Positions 20,702 to 28,482 of a DNA stretch of 64,000 nt are shown piece after piece. The notes under the pieces are model-generated. The model worked only from the letters and a program-made list of their open reading frames with translations, was not told the origin of the DNA and searched no databases. The stretch is from Pseudorhizobium endolithicum (GTDB lineage Bacteria > Pseudomonadota > Alphaproteobacteria > Rhizobiales > Rhizobiaceae). The stretch is taken from NCBI RefSeq assembly GCF_902153245.2, contig NZ_CABFWF030000012.1, forward strand, positions 436,501 to 500,500, written 5' to 3'. How positions within the stretch are numbered: position 1 is the first letter of the stretch; every line of letters starts with the position of its first letter. The translations under genes were made by a program, and so were the position numbers.

Positions 20702-21706
20702 ATGCTTTCATCCATCCGGCGCTTCAGGAGCGTGTTTGCGGTCGCCGCGGTCGCAATGGCGGTTTCGCTGGCCGCTGTTGATTTTGCCGAGGCCCGCCGT
20801 GGCGGCGGCTTCGGCAGCCGTGGTTCACGCACCTTCAACGCACCCACCGTTACCCGGACTGCGCCCAATCCGGCTGCACCGGTCGACCGCACCATGGCGC
20901 CGCGCACCCAGCAGCAGAATGCGGCAGCGCCGAACGCTGCGCGTCCCCAGAACCAGAACCGCGGACTGTTTGGCGGCCTTGCCGGTGGTCTGCTCGGCGG
21001 GCTCTTCCTCGGCGGCCTGTTCGGCATGCTGATGGGCACCGGCTTCGGTGGCGCAGCCGGCTTCCTCGGAATGCTGCTGCAGGTCGCGTTGATCGCCGGC
21101 CTCGCCATGCTTCTGATGCGCATGTTCGCCCGCCGCCAGCAGCCTGCCGGCGGCCCGACCAATGCCGGATACGGCCATGCCTACCAGTCGCCGCAGGGCG
21201 AGGGACGCGGCTTCCAGATCCCGAAGATCGGCGGTCTCGCAGGTGGAGCCGGTTCCTCGGCACCCCAAGCGGTTCGCCAGGCATCCGATGCGACGGACGA
21301 GATCGGTATCACCAATCGTGACCTCGAGCAGTTCGAAAAGCTCCTGAAGCAAGTCCAGGCCGCCTATGCCGCCGAAGACTACGCGGCATTGCGCGCGATC
21401 ACCACGCCGGAAGCGATGTCCTACCTTGCCGAGGAACTCGGCGAGAACGCCACCAGCGGCCTCAAGAACGAGGTGCGTGACGTGACGCTCCTGCAGGGTG
21501 ACCTGTCGGAAGCCTGGCGCGAGAACGGCCAGGACTATGCGACGGTCGCAATGCGCTATTCCAGCGTGGATTTCATGCACGACCGCAACACGGGTGCCGT
21601 GGCGCAGGGCGACCCGGACAACGCCACGGAGACGGTGGAAGTCTGGACCTTCGTTCGCAAGCCGGCACAGGACTGGAAGCTGTCGGCCATCCAGAACGCC
21701 GGCTGA
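20702..21706 (+). CDS. Tim44-like domain membrane protein
   Basis: A 334-residue protein. It starts with a signal or anchor segment (FAVAAVAMAVSLAAVDFAEA), then RRGGGFGSRGSR, then a Gly/Leu-rich hydrophobic region (about residues 95-150: LFGGLAGGLLGGLFLGGLFG) that could span the membrane twice. The C-terminal ~150 residues (DLEQFEKLLKQVQAAYAAED to VEVWTFVRKPAQDWKLSAIQ) fit the Tim44-like fold of bacterial proteins related to mitochondrial Tim44. The role in bacteria is not established; such proteins are common in alphaproteobacteria. It stands alone between serA and a convergent DUF1810 gene. Confidence 0.8.
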   Translation: MLSSIRRFRSVFAVAAVAMAVSLAAVDFAEARRGGGFGSRGSRTFNAPTVTRTAPNPAAPVDRTMAPRTQQQNAAAPNAARPQNQNRGLFGGLAGGLLGGLFLGGLFGMLMGTGFGGAAGFLGMLLQVALIAGLAMLLMRMFARRQQPAGGPTNAGYGHAYQSPQGEGRGFQIPKIGGLAGGAGSSAPQAVRQASDATDEIGITNRDLEQFEKLLKQVQAAYAAEDYAALRAITTPEAMSYLAEELGENATSGLKNEVRDVTLLQGDLSEAWRENGQDYATVAMRYSSVDFMHDRNTGAVAQGDPDNATETVEVWTFVRKPAQDWKLSAIQNAG

Positions 21707-21708
21707 CC

Positions 21709-22137
21709 TCAGAGGCGGGCGAGGGTCCTTGGATCCTGCTCGCCGCCGTAAAAGACCTCAAGGGCTCGCTCGAAAGGCGAGCCCTTTTCGCTGACGGCGG
21801 CAAACAGCGTCATGGAGCTGCGGAATTTCATGTCGTCCGGCGAGCCGAGGATGTCGTGGGCGCTGCGGTCCGGATGCATCAGCATCAGCCGGGTGCACTC
21901 CGTGAGCCGGGAGCCGAGCACGGGGTGCCGCAAATAGGCTTCGGCCTCCTGCCGGGAGAGGATGGCATAGCGCTGCGCCATCGGGGAAGAACCCAACCCC
22001 TCGACCTGGGGAAAGATGAACCACATCCAGTGCGATCGCTTGCGCCCGTCGCGCAGTTCCGCGGTCACCCGGTCGTAAACCGCTGCCTGCGCATCAAGGA
22101 AGCGCTGGAGGTCGGGCGTGTCGGTAGCGGGCATCAC
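21709..22137 (-). CDS. DUF1810 family protein
   Basis: A 142-residue protein with the DUF1810 hallmarks: LQRFLDAQAAVYDRVTAEL, RKRSHWMWFIFPQVEGLG with the conserved HWMWFIFPQ, and FYGGEQDPRTLARL at the end. The family is widespread, soluble and of unknown function (YfgB-like calpastatin-type annotations exist but are not informative). The gene is convergent with the Tim44-like gene, with the stops two bases apart. The second Met is an equally good start. Confidence 0.85.
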   Translation of the reverse strand: MMPATDTPDLQRFLDAQAAVYDRVTAELRDGRKRSHWMWFIFPQVEGLGSSPMAQRYAILSRQEAEAYLRHPVLGSRLTECTRLMLMHPDRSAHDILGSPDDMKFRSSMTLFAAVSEKGSPFERALEVFYGGEQDPRTLARL

Positions 22138-22235
22138 CTTGTCCTTCCTTTTCCTTCAATCACAAGCATGCCGTAAATGTGGAATTGTTGCGACAGCCCC
22201 TTTTCTCTGCGGCACTGCACCCTAACCTAGGGGCC

Positions 22236-23360
22236 ATGGAAGCACGTCTGGAACAATACATCCATGCCGTCATCCGCTGGCTGCCCGATCCCGTCCTCAG
22301 CATCCTGATCCTGATCCTGGCCTTCGTGGCCGGCGTGCTCCTCCACAAGATCGCCTTCAGAGTACTGACACGGCTCGCTAAGAACCGGGATCTTTTCTGG
22401 CGCTCGCTGGTGCAGCGGACACGGCGTCCCCTTCGCCTGGCAATCATCAGTTGGACGCTTTCGCTCGGCGTGGTCATTGCCCCGTTGTGGGGAACTCAGG
22501 AAGCCGTGTTGCGTCACATCCTGCTGCTCTGCTTCATCGTGCTCATCGGCTGGATGACGCGTACAGCACTGCATATCTGGACGACGGTCTATCTCAGGCG
22601 CTTCAAGCTGGATGCCGAGGACAATCTGCTCGCCCGCAAGCATGTCACCCAGTCCCGCATCATGGAGCGGGTTGCGGCAACCGGCATCATCGCGCTCACT
22701 CTCTCCGCCGCGTTGATGACCTTCCCGGCAGTGCGTCAGTACGGCGTCTCGCTGCTCGCCTCCGCGGGTGTCGCTGGTATCGTCCTCGGTCTTGCCCTGC
22801 AGCCGGTGCTCAAGAACCTGTTCGCCGGCATCCAGCTCGCCATCACGCAGCCGATCCGCATCGACGACGCGCTGCTGGTGGAGGGCGAGTGGGGCAATGT
22901 GGAGGAGATCACCTCCACCTACGTGGTGGTGAAGCTGTGGGACTGGCGCCGGCTTATCCTGCCGCTCGGCTACTTCATCGAGAGGCCCTTCCAGAACTGG
23001 ACGCGTGAAGGGGCGGCTCTGATCGGCACCGTGATGATCTACCTCGATTACAGTGTGCCGGTAGCCGAGGTCCGGCGCAAGGTGGAAGACATTGCAGCCA
23101 GCTCGAAGCTCTGGGACAGGCAGGTGGTCAACGTCGCCGTGACGGACTTCAGGGAGAACGTCATGGAGGTCCGCATCCTCGTCTCCGCCTCCAATGCCGG
23201 CAAGGCCTTCGACCTGCGTTGCGAGGTGCGCGAAAAGCTTATCGACTTCATCCAGCGCAACTACCCCTCCAGCCTGCCCAAGGTGCGCACGGACGGCGTC
23301 GCGAACGGGGACGGCGCCGTCGCAGCCGAGGCGTTCCAGCCCCGGACACTCTCCTCCTGA
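22236..23360 (+). CDS. MscS-type mechanosensitive ion channel family protein
   Basis: A 374-residue membrane protein. Four hydrophobic segments precede the MscS core: [31 protein letters not shown] (residues ~175-205) is the pore-lining helix, followed by the beta domain [21 protein letters not shown]. The conserved EGEWG and FQNWTR stretches are typical of MscS relatives in Rhizobiales. Such channels open under membrane tension and release solutes on hypo-osmotic shock. The start is ATG 22236; a GTG at 22179 is in frame but would add 19 residues unlike the family. The distal C-terminus (after ~355) is low complexity. Confidence 0.87.
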   Translation: MEARLEQYIHAVIRWLPDPVLSILILILAFVAGVLLHKIAFRVLTRLAKNRDLFWRSLVQRTRRPLRLAIISWTLSLGVVIAPLWGTQEAVLRHILLLCFIVLIGWMTRTALHIWTTVYLRRFKLDAEDNLLARKHVTQSRIMERVAATGIIALTLSAALMTFPAVRQYGVSLLASAGVAGIVLGLALQPVLKNLFAGIQLAITQPIRIDDALLVEGEWGNVEEITSTYVVVKLWDWRRLILPLGYFIERPFQNWTREGAALIGTVMIYLDYSVPVAEVRRKVEDIAASSKLWDRQVVNVAVTDFRENVMEVRILVSASNAGKAFDLRCEVREKLIDFIQRNYPSSLPKVRTDGVANGDGAVAAEAFQPRTLSS

Positions 23361-23551
23361 CGGCAGCATTCGCAGCCGCCAGCCCCACGCCAAAGGCCAA
23401 AGGCGGGGCTTCTTCTTGCGCGGCGGCGCATTCCTTTCTATATCCGCCGCATGATGCCCGCCCGCGGCCGACCCCGCAGCAGGCCGAGTTTCCCGCCCCT
23501 TCCGATTTTCGATCGTGGACCGGCGGCTTCGAACACCGAGAGAGTTGCCCC

Positions 23552-24748
23552 GTGAACACGCTGGATTTCAACAAGAAGCCGGAAGACACGCGCATTGTGG
23601 TCGCGATGTCGGGCGGCGTGGATTCATCCGTCGTTGCCGGCCTCCTCAAGCGCCAGGGCTATGACGTGCTCGGCATCACGCTGCAGCTTTATGACCACGG
23701 CGCCGCCGTCCACCGCGCGGGCTCGTGCTGCGCCGGCCAGGACATCGACGATGCGCGCCGGGTTTCCGAAACGCTTGGTATCCCACACTACGTGCTCGAC
23801 TACGAGAAGCGCTTCCGCGATGCCGTGATCAATCCCTTTGCCGAAGCCTATGCCATGGGCGAGACCCCAATTCCCTGCGTCGCCTGCAACCAAACCGTCA
23901 AGTTTGCCGACCTCCTGGCGACGGCGAAGGAATTGGGCGCCGACGCGCTCGCCACCGGCCATTACATCCGCTCGCGGCCGAACCCGTCAGCCGAAAACCC
24001 GAACCGGCGGGCGCTCTACCGTCCGATCGATGCCGACCGGGACCAGAGCTGGTTCCTGTTCGCCACGACGCAGGAGCAGATCGACTACCTGCGCTTCCCG
24101 CTCGGCGGCATGTCGAAGGCCGAGGTGAGGGCCCTTGCCGAGGAGATGGGGCTGGTCGTCGCCCAGAAGGCCGACAGCCAGGACATCTGCTTCGTGCCGC
24201 AGGGCCGCTACACGGACGTCATCAACAAGGTGAAGCCGAATGCCGCACTCGGCGGCGACATCGTGCATATGGACGGACGCGTCCTCGGCCGCCACGACGG
24301 CATCCTGCACTACACGATCGGCCAGCGGCGCGGCATCGGGATTGCCACCGGCGAGCCGCTTTACGTCGTCTATCTCGATGCCCGCGGACGCCGTGTTATC
24401 GTCGGGCCGAAGGAGGCGCTCGACACGCGCCGCGTCTATCTTCGCGACGTGAACTGGCTGGGCGACGGGACACTGGCCGATGATGCCCGCGACGGCTTCT
24501 CCTGCTTCGCCAAGGTGCGCTCCAGCCGGCCTCCGATGCCGGTCGTGCTGCACTGCGACGACAGCGGCGTCTACGTCGATCTGGTCGAAGGGGAGGCGGG
24601 CGTGGCGCCCGGCCAGGCCTGCGTGCTCTATTCGGCCGAAGGGGCCGATGCCCGTGTCTGGGGCGGCGGTTTCATCGAGCGGTCGGAGCGCGCTCCCGAG
24701 GCCGAGGCTTCGTTGAAGGCGCTGCTTTCGGCGCCTGTCGCGGCCTGA
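23552..24748 (+). CDS. mnmA: tRNA-specific 2-thiouridylase MnmA
   Basis: The 398-residue enzyme thiolates U34 of tRNA-Lys, -Glu and -Gln. The PP-loop [20 protein letters not shown] lies near residue 19. The first catalytic Cys is in [11 protein letters not shown] near 109 and the second in [13 protein letters not shown] near 208. A GTG start at 23552 gives a normal N-terminus; the frame is open further upstream but with mscS-antisense-like content. The C-terminal barrel ends with [14 protein letters not shown]. It is a single gene between the MscS-like channel and tRNA-Met. Confidence 0.95.
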   Translation: MNTLDFNKKPEDTRIVVAMSGGVDSSVVAGLLKRQGYDVLGITLQLYDHGAAVHRAGSCCAGQDIDDARRVSETLGIPHYVLDYEKRFRDAVINPFAEAYAMGETPIPCVACNQTVKFADLLATAKELGADALATGHYIRSRPNPSAENPNRRALYRPIDADRDQSWFLFATTQEQIDYLRFPLGGMSKAEVRALAEEMGLVVAQKADSQDICFVPQGRYTDVINKVKPNAALGGDIVHMDGRVLGRHDGILHYTIGQRRGIGIATGEPLYVVYLDARGRRVIVGPKEALDTRRVYLRDVNWLGDGTLADDARDGFSCFAKVRSSRPPMPVVLHCDDSGVYVDLVEGEAGVAPGQACVLYSAEGADARVWGGGFIERSERAPEAEASLKALLSAPVAA

Positions 24749-24791
24749 GGCGGCAGATCGGCCTCGGGCTGTAAAAACGAAAAGACCGCGC

Positions 24792-24820
24792 TTGACACTT
24801 CCATCAAGCCGGCCTTATAA
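24792..24820 (+). promoter_or_regulatory. Sigma-70 promoter of tRNA-Met
   Basis: TTGACA (24792-24797), a 17-nt spacer and TTATAA (24815-24820) give a near-consensus housekeeping promoter. It lies 62 bp upstream of the mature tRNA. Confidence 0.8.
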
Positions 24821-24882
24821 GCCGCACATCCGAACGGAGCCGCCTCTTCAGCAGGCTGAAGATCACAGGCCGGTCATCGTGT

Positions 24883-24959
24883 GGCGGGGTAGCTCAGGTG
24901 GTTAGAGCAGCGGAATCATAATCCGCGTGTCGGGGGTTCAAGTCCCTCTCCCGCTACCA
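24883..24959 (+). tRNA. tRNA-Met (anticodon CAT, elongator type)
   Basis: A 77-base cloverleaf with encoded CCA. The acceptor stem GGCGGGG pairs with TCCCGCT (with G-T pairs at both ends), the D stem is GCTC/GAGC, the anticodon stem is GCGGA/TCCGC with loop ATCATAA, and the T arm carries TTCAAGT. CAT could also be the lysidine-modified Ile tRNA, but the overall sequence looks like rhizobial elongator Met. The last 12 bases plus the next T recur at 26222-26234. Confidence 0.93.
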
Positions 24960-24960
24960 T
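24948..24960 (+). repeat. Candidate attL: 13-bp direct repeat at tRNA 3' end
   Basis: CTCCCGCTACCAT covers the 3' end of tRNA-Met including CCA. The identical 13-mer is present at 26222-26234. This is the arrangement left by tyrosine-recombinase integration into a tRNA gene. Confidence 0.6.
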
Positions 24961-25187
24961 CGACTTGTTTAAGTTGATGAAATTATTGAGTAAATTTCAA
25001 AAAAACCACGGTTTGTACGGTGAGGTGAGATCACCTAAGTCGTCGTATCTTCTGGGCCCTCATTTCGACTTCGCGGGTGTCGTCCGAGGCTCGGATCCCC
25101 GAGCCTCGGCGAGATCAATGTAAGCATCTTTCTTCGCCGCCCGAGCAGCGCGTTATGTAAAACGCTTATAAGAGCGAGTGTCCTTTT

Positions 25188-26066
25188 TCAGGGCCCATTA
25201 GGATTAGGCTTTCCAAACGGCCAAAGCCTTTTGGAGAATGGGACCTTTCGAGGCGGCCAGCTCATCTTGTGACCTTCGAGCCACCTCGTATGGTGGGGGT
25301 GCTTAGGAATCAGATACTCGTATTCAGGCATGAGCTTACCGGGTTCATTGACTTGAGGCAGCTTTTTCCTCTCGCGATTGGGTGCCTGATCCCTCACTAC
25401 GTTTCCGTAGGCCAGCAGGTCTTTCCCCAAAACGTCAGCGAAAAAAAGTAGGTCGTCCACAAGGTCAACAAAGCCGACCAGAAGGTCTTTATATCTATCG
25501 TCGCGACCTCGTCGCGTGTCTAAGGCGAGATAACGCTCGATCGCGTCGGTTAGGTCTCTTTCCTCCAATTCCCGATGCAGGGACTGATACTCGTTTAGCA
25601 GGTGTGTCAGGGTATGCTCGGCTTGAACAAGCTCCGACAGTGCAGCAAGGGGACGGCCATTTAGCGGGAGCTTTCCATATACGATTTCCGACAACTTCGT
25701 GATCGGGAACGAAATCGGTGGAGGCGTCTCGAAATGGATAGCAATCTTACTTTCGCCTGTTTCAGTGACCGCCTGACGCTGCTTTTGCCAATGGTCCAAT
25801 CTCGGGAGGTAATGCTGCTTTTTGAGGGAAGTCGCCTGATTAAAAATCACCATCGTCAAGCTGTGCGCGGAGTTTGCGGCAAGGATAGCATCCCTGCGCC
25901 CTTTGAGAATTGCCTCGCGGCTGACAATCCTCTGCGCCCCTCGCGCGCCCCCGTAGGCGCCAACACCACCAACAACTAACGTTGAGATCAGATAAACCGC
26001 GCCGGTTTGTTGAGCTTCAATGTGACCCGACACATAGGTCCAAGCTTCAGAAAATATCTGCCACAT
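25188..26066 (-). CDS. Hypothetical membrane-anchored protein in tRNA-Met insertion
   Basis: A 292-residue protein of unknown function. One hydrophobic segment (AVYLISTLVVGGVGAYGGARG, about residues 23-43) anchors an otherwise soluble, mostly helical and charged protein; LVQAEHTLTHLLNEYQSLHRELEERD near 155-180 is probably a coiled helix pair. The C-terminus is Pro/Lys-rich. ATG 26066 is chosen because GGGAGGGG lies 5 bases upstream; an ATG five codons earlier lacks this. Codon use is less GC-biased than the neighbours, in line with transfer. Isolated cargo genes in tRNA islands are often defence genes, but nothing in the sequence proves that here. Confidence 0.7.
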   Translation of the reverse strand: MWQIFSEAWTYVSGHIEAQQTGAVYLISTLVVGGVGAYGGARGAQRIVSREAILKGRRDAILAANSAHSLTMVIFNQATSLKKQHYLPRLDHWQKQRQAVTETGESKIAIHFETPPPISFPITKLSEIVYGKLPLNGRPLAALSELVQAEHTLTHLLNEYQSLHRELEERDLTDAIERYLALDTRRGRDDRYKDLLVGFVDLVDDLLFFADVLGKDLLAYGNVVRDQAPNRERKKLPQVNEPGKLMPEYEYLIPKHPHHTRWLEGHKMSWPPRKVPFSKRLWPFGKPNPNGP

Positions 26067-26221
26067 TTGTGCCCCTCCCAAACCCGCCCATTATTGCACG
26101 GCCGAGCTGAGGAATGTCCACTATGGGCGGACACATAATCATTTCATCTGATCCGAACTGGGCAATATCACCAGACAGTAAATCTCCCGAAATTTAGCAA
26201 AGGGGGATCGAGCGAAACGGC

Positions 26222-26234
26222 CTCCCGCTACCAT
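26222..26234 (+). repeat. Candidate attR: second copy of 13-bp repeat
   Basis: A perfect copy of CTCCCGCTACCAT from the tRNA-Met 3' end, followed by TTTTTC. The flanking bases differ from the tRNA copy on both sides, so the identity is exactly 13 bp. Confidence 0.6.
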
Positions 26235-26317
26235 TTTTCATCCGAAGCAAGGCAAGATCGCTGGAAGTCAGCCGGTCCACCGGATCAGGCTCCCGCGGGC
26301 GAGGATAGCTTTTCCGT

Positions 26318-26686
26318 CTACAGGGAAAGGCCGGCCTCCTGCCGAAGTCTCAGGGCTGCGACCAGAAGCGTCTTGGTCCTGAAGGCCGCGAACGGAAGCG
26401 GATCGCGGCAATCCTTGGCGGTTTGTATCTTGGTGTCGAGATAGTCGATCGCCTCCGCAATCTCGTCGCTCGCCACCGTATCGTCCTGTGCAAGCCTGCT
26501 CGCCATCACTGCGATCGGATCGTGCATGATGCCCTCATCGACGCGCAGGATCTGGATGAGGAACTTTACCTGCGCAAGGTCATAGTGAACCGAGGTTGCA
26601 ATGCGTTCAATCGGGTAGTCCAGGTATTTTTGTAAACCAGCTAGTCTGCCGGTCTGCTTGAAGCTGCTGGCTTCATACTGCTTCAA
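26318..26686 (-). CDS. Hypothetical protein following HPP/CBS gene
   Basis: A 122-residue soluble, helical, acidic protein that I do not recognise. Its stop is at 26318. The best start is a TTG at 26686, which overlaps the end of the HPP/CBS gene by 14 bp, so the two are likely coupled; no strong ribosome site is visible and the true start may be later. The composition (MHDPIAVMASRLAQDDTVASDEIAEAIDYLD) is that of a small cytosolic protein. Confidence 0.55.
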   Translation of the reverse strand: MKQYEASSFKQTGRLAGLQKYLDYPIERIATSVHYDLAQVKFLIQILRVDEGIMHDPIAVMASRLAQDDTVASDEIAEAIDYLDTKIQTAKDCRDPLPFAAFRTKTLLVAALRLRQEAGLSL

Positions 26687-27851
26687 ACATTGCCGTTCCG
26701 GATCCCGAACGAGATTCCTCTCTACTCTGGAACAGCGCCGCGATGAGGTCCGATTGCGTGATGATGCCGACGACGTGATTGTCGTGGTCCACCACCGGCA
26801 TATGGTGGAGACCCATGTCGGCCATGGGCGGCACCAGCTTGGCGATCTTCGTTTGCGGCAGGGCCGACTGCACGCGCTTCGTCATGATGTCGGACACCGT
26901 GCGCGGCGTGTCGCGGCGGCGCATCAGGGCGCGCGCCTGCAGCCCTAGGCTCAACCCGCCGCGTTCGTTCAGGACCGACATGCGCATGAAGTCCGTCTGG
27001 GTGATGATGCCCACGAGCTGCGCGTCGGCCGCGACCACGGGGAGAGCCTTGATCCGGGCCTGCATCAGCAGACGCCATGCGGCTCTCAGGCTGGTTTCGG
27101 GCGAGACGGTCAGAACGTCGCGCGACATGATCTCGCCGCAGGTGACTTCGCCCGAGCGCCGCTCGTAGGCGCGGATCTGTGCCTGGTGGAGGAGTGCGTC
27201 GAGATCCTCCGGGCTGATGTTGACCACCTCGTCATACTGCTCCAGCACGGCGCGAAGATCGTCGGGCACCACGCCGATTCGGTGGGAAGGAGCCGGGTCC
27301 GCAGTGCCATGGATGTTCTGGGTCGAGGCTGCCGCAAGGTGCGGATAGCGCCGGCCGGTGGCGTTGTTGAAGGCGTAGGCGCTCGCCAACAGGAGGATGG
27401 TGTTGAGACCCACCGGAGACAGGACGAACCAGTAGCCTGCCTGTTCGATCGCCGCTCCCCCCAGTACGGCGGTCAGGGCGACGGCACCGCTCGGCGGATG
27501 CAGGCAGTTCAGCAGCAGCATCATGGCGATCGATAGCGCGATCGCACTTCCCGCGGCGACGACCGGATCGCTGAACGTCAGGGCGCAGGTCACGCCGACG
27601 GTGGCGGAAACGAGGTTGCCGCCGAGGATCGACCATGGCTGGGCGAGCGGGCTGCTCGGAGCGGCGAACAGCAACACGGCCGAGGCTCCCATGGGAGCGA
27701 TGAGGAGCGGAAAGGCGGAGGCATCCCCCAGCGCCATCCGCGTCAGGAGGCCTGTCAGCATGATCCCGACCAGCGCACCGAGAGAAGCACGCAAGCGTTC
27801 CGTTGCGCTGACCGGCACAATGGAGGGATTGAGGCGTCTGAGAAGGGACAT
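26673..27851 (-). CDS. HPP family membrane protein with CBS-domain pair
   Basis: A 392-residue protein. The N-terminal ~165 residues form an HPP-family membrane domain with about four helices and the naming motif LLNCLHPPSGAVALTA. The C-terminal half has two CBS domains: MSRDVLTVSPETSLRAAW with GIITQTDFMRM, and MTKRVQSALPQTKIAKLV with GIITQSDLIAAL, which usually bind adenosine nucleotides. Some HPP proteins are reported as nitrite transporters in plastids and cyanobacteria; in this combination the substrate is unknown. ATG 27851 is preferred over an upstream TTG at 27914. A small hypothetical gene follows. Confidence 0.82.
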   Translation of the reverse strand: MSLLRRLNPSIVPVSATERLRASLGALVGIMLTGLLTRMALGDASAFPLLIAPMGASAVLLFAAPSSPLAQPWSILGGNLVSATVGVTCALTFSDPVVAAGSAIALSIAMMLLLNCLHPPSGAVALTAVLGGAAIEQAGYWFVLSPVGLNTILLLASAYAFNNATGRRYPHLAAASTQNIHGTADPAPSHRIGVVPDDLRAVLEQYDEVVNISPEDLDALLHQAQIRAYERRSGEVTCGEIMSRDVLTVSPETSLRAAWRLLMQARIKALPVVAADAQLVGIITQTDFMRMSVLNERGGLSLGLQARALMRRRDTPRTVSDIMTKRVQSALPQTKIAKLVPPMADMGLHHMPVVDHDNHVVGIITQSDLIAALFQSREESRSGSGTAMFEAV

Positions 27852-27992
27852 GCGGGGGGACTCTGTCTGCGGGAGACGGAGCGATATCAGAGCCGATGCG
27901 GCCTTAGGAGGCAAAATGCCCTAAACTTCGGCATCCGCGTGAAAATTTCTTGATGGATGACAGGTGGCCGGACCGAGCGTGGGCGCCGCCGC

Positions 27993-28466
27993 CTATTGCT
28001 TCGCCAGCAGGTTCCGGAGATCCTCGATCATCGGCCTCTGCCCCTTCAGGATCTTCGTCTCCGCCTCCTCCAGCGGGAACCATCTGGCGCGGTCGATTTC
28101 CGGGAATGCCTGCTGGCGGCCCGAGCGAGGTGGCCATTCCATCAGGAAGGAATTGCTGACGATTGCGTCCGCCGCGATATCGGCGGCAGGCTCCACGGCC
28201 CAGACGAGTACAAGCTTGCCGCCCGGCTGGCGGTACTGCCCCAGCCAGCGGAAGTCGCCCTCAACCTGCAGGCCGATTTCCTCGAAAGCCTCCCGCCTTG
28301 CGGCTTCCAGCGGATCCTCGCCAGTTTCCACCAGCCCCTTGGGGATTGTCCAGGCCTCATCGTCCTTGCGCGCCCAGAACGGCCCGCCCGGATGGCCGAG
28401 CAGAACCTCCGGGCTTGTTCCGGGCCGGCGGCGAAAGATCAGAAGACCGGCGCTCTTCTTCGGCAT
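27993..28466 (-). CDS. Nudix hydrolase (second)
   Basis: A 157-residue Nudix protein with the box GLVETGEDPLEAARREAFEEIGL near residues 44-66, fully matching the consensus. It begins MPKKSAGLLIFRRR and contains LLGHPGGPFWARKDDEAWTIPKG, as in the RNA/diadenosine-type group sometimes annotated as NTP pyrophosphohydrolase. The substrate is not readable from sequence. It lies 16 bp after the P-type ATPase gene, so it is probably the second gene of that transcript. Confidence 0.87.
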   Translation of the reverse strand: MPKKSAGLLIFRRRPGTSPEVLLGHPGGPFWARKDDEAWTIPKGLVETGEDPLEAARREAFEEIGLQVEGDFRWLGQYRQPGGKLVLVWAVEPAADIAADAIVSNSFLMEWPPRSGRQQAFPEIDRARWFPLEEAETKILKGQRPMIEDLRNLLAKQ

Positions 28467-28482
28467 GACCTGGTTTGCTCCT

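Larger units (their letters stand above)
24960..26234. mobile_element. Small tRNA-borne insertion (island remnant)
   Basis: A ~1.27 kb stretch bounded by the two 13-bp copies. It is visibly richer in A/T than its flanks (for example 24961-25015) and contains a single minus-strand gene. No integrase, transposase or excisionase can be seen, so it would be a remnant or a non-autonomous element. A run of five T directly follows the distal repeat copy, as if the original tRNA 3' border now lies there. The interval 24960-25187 has no gene. Confidence 0.5.
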
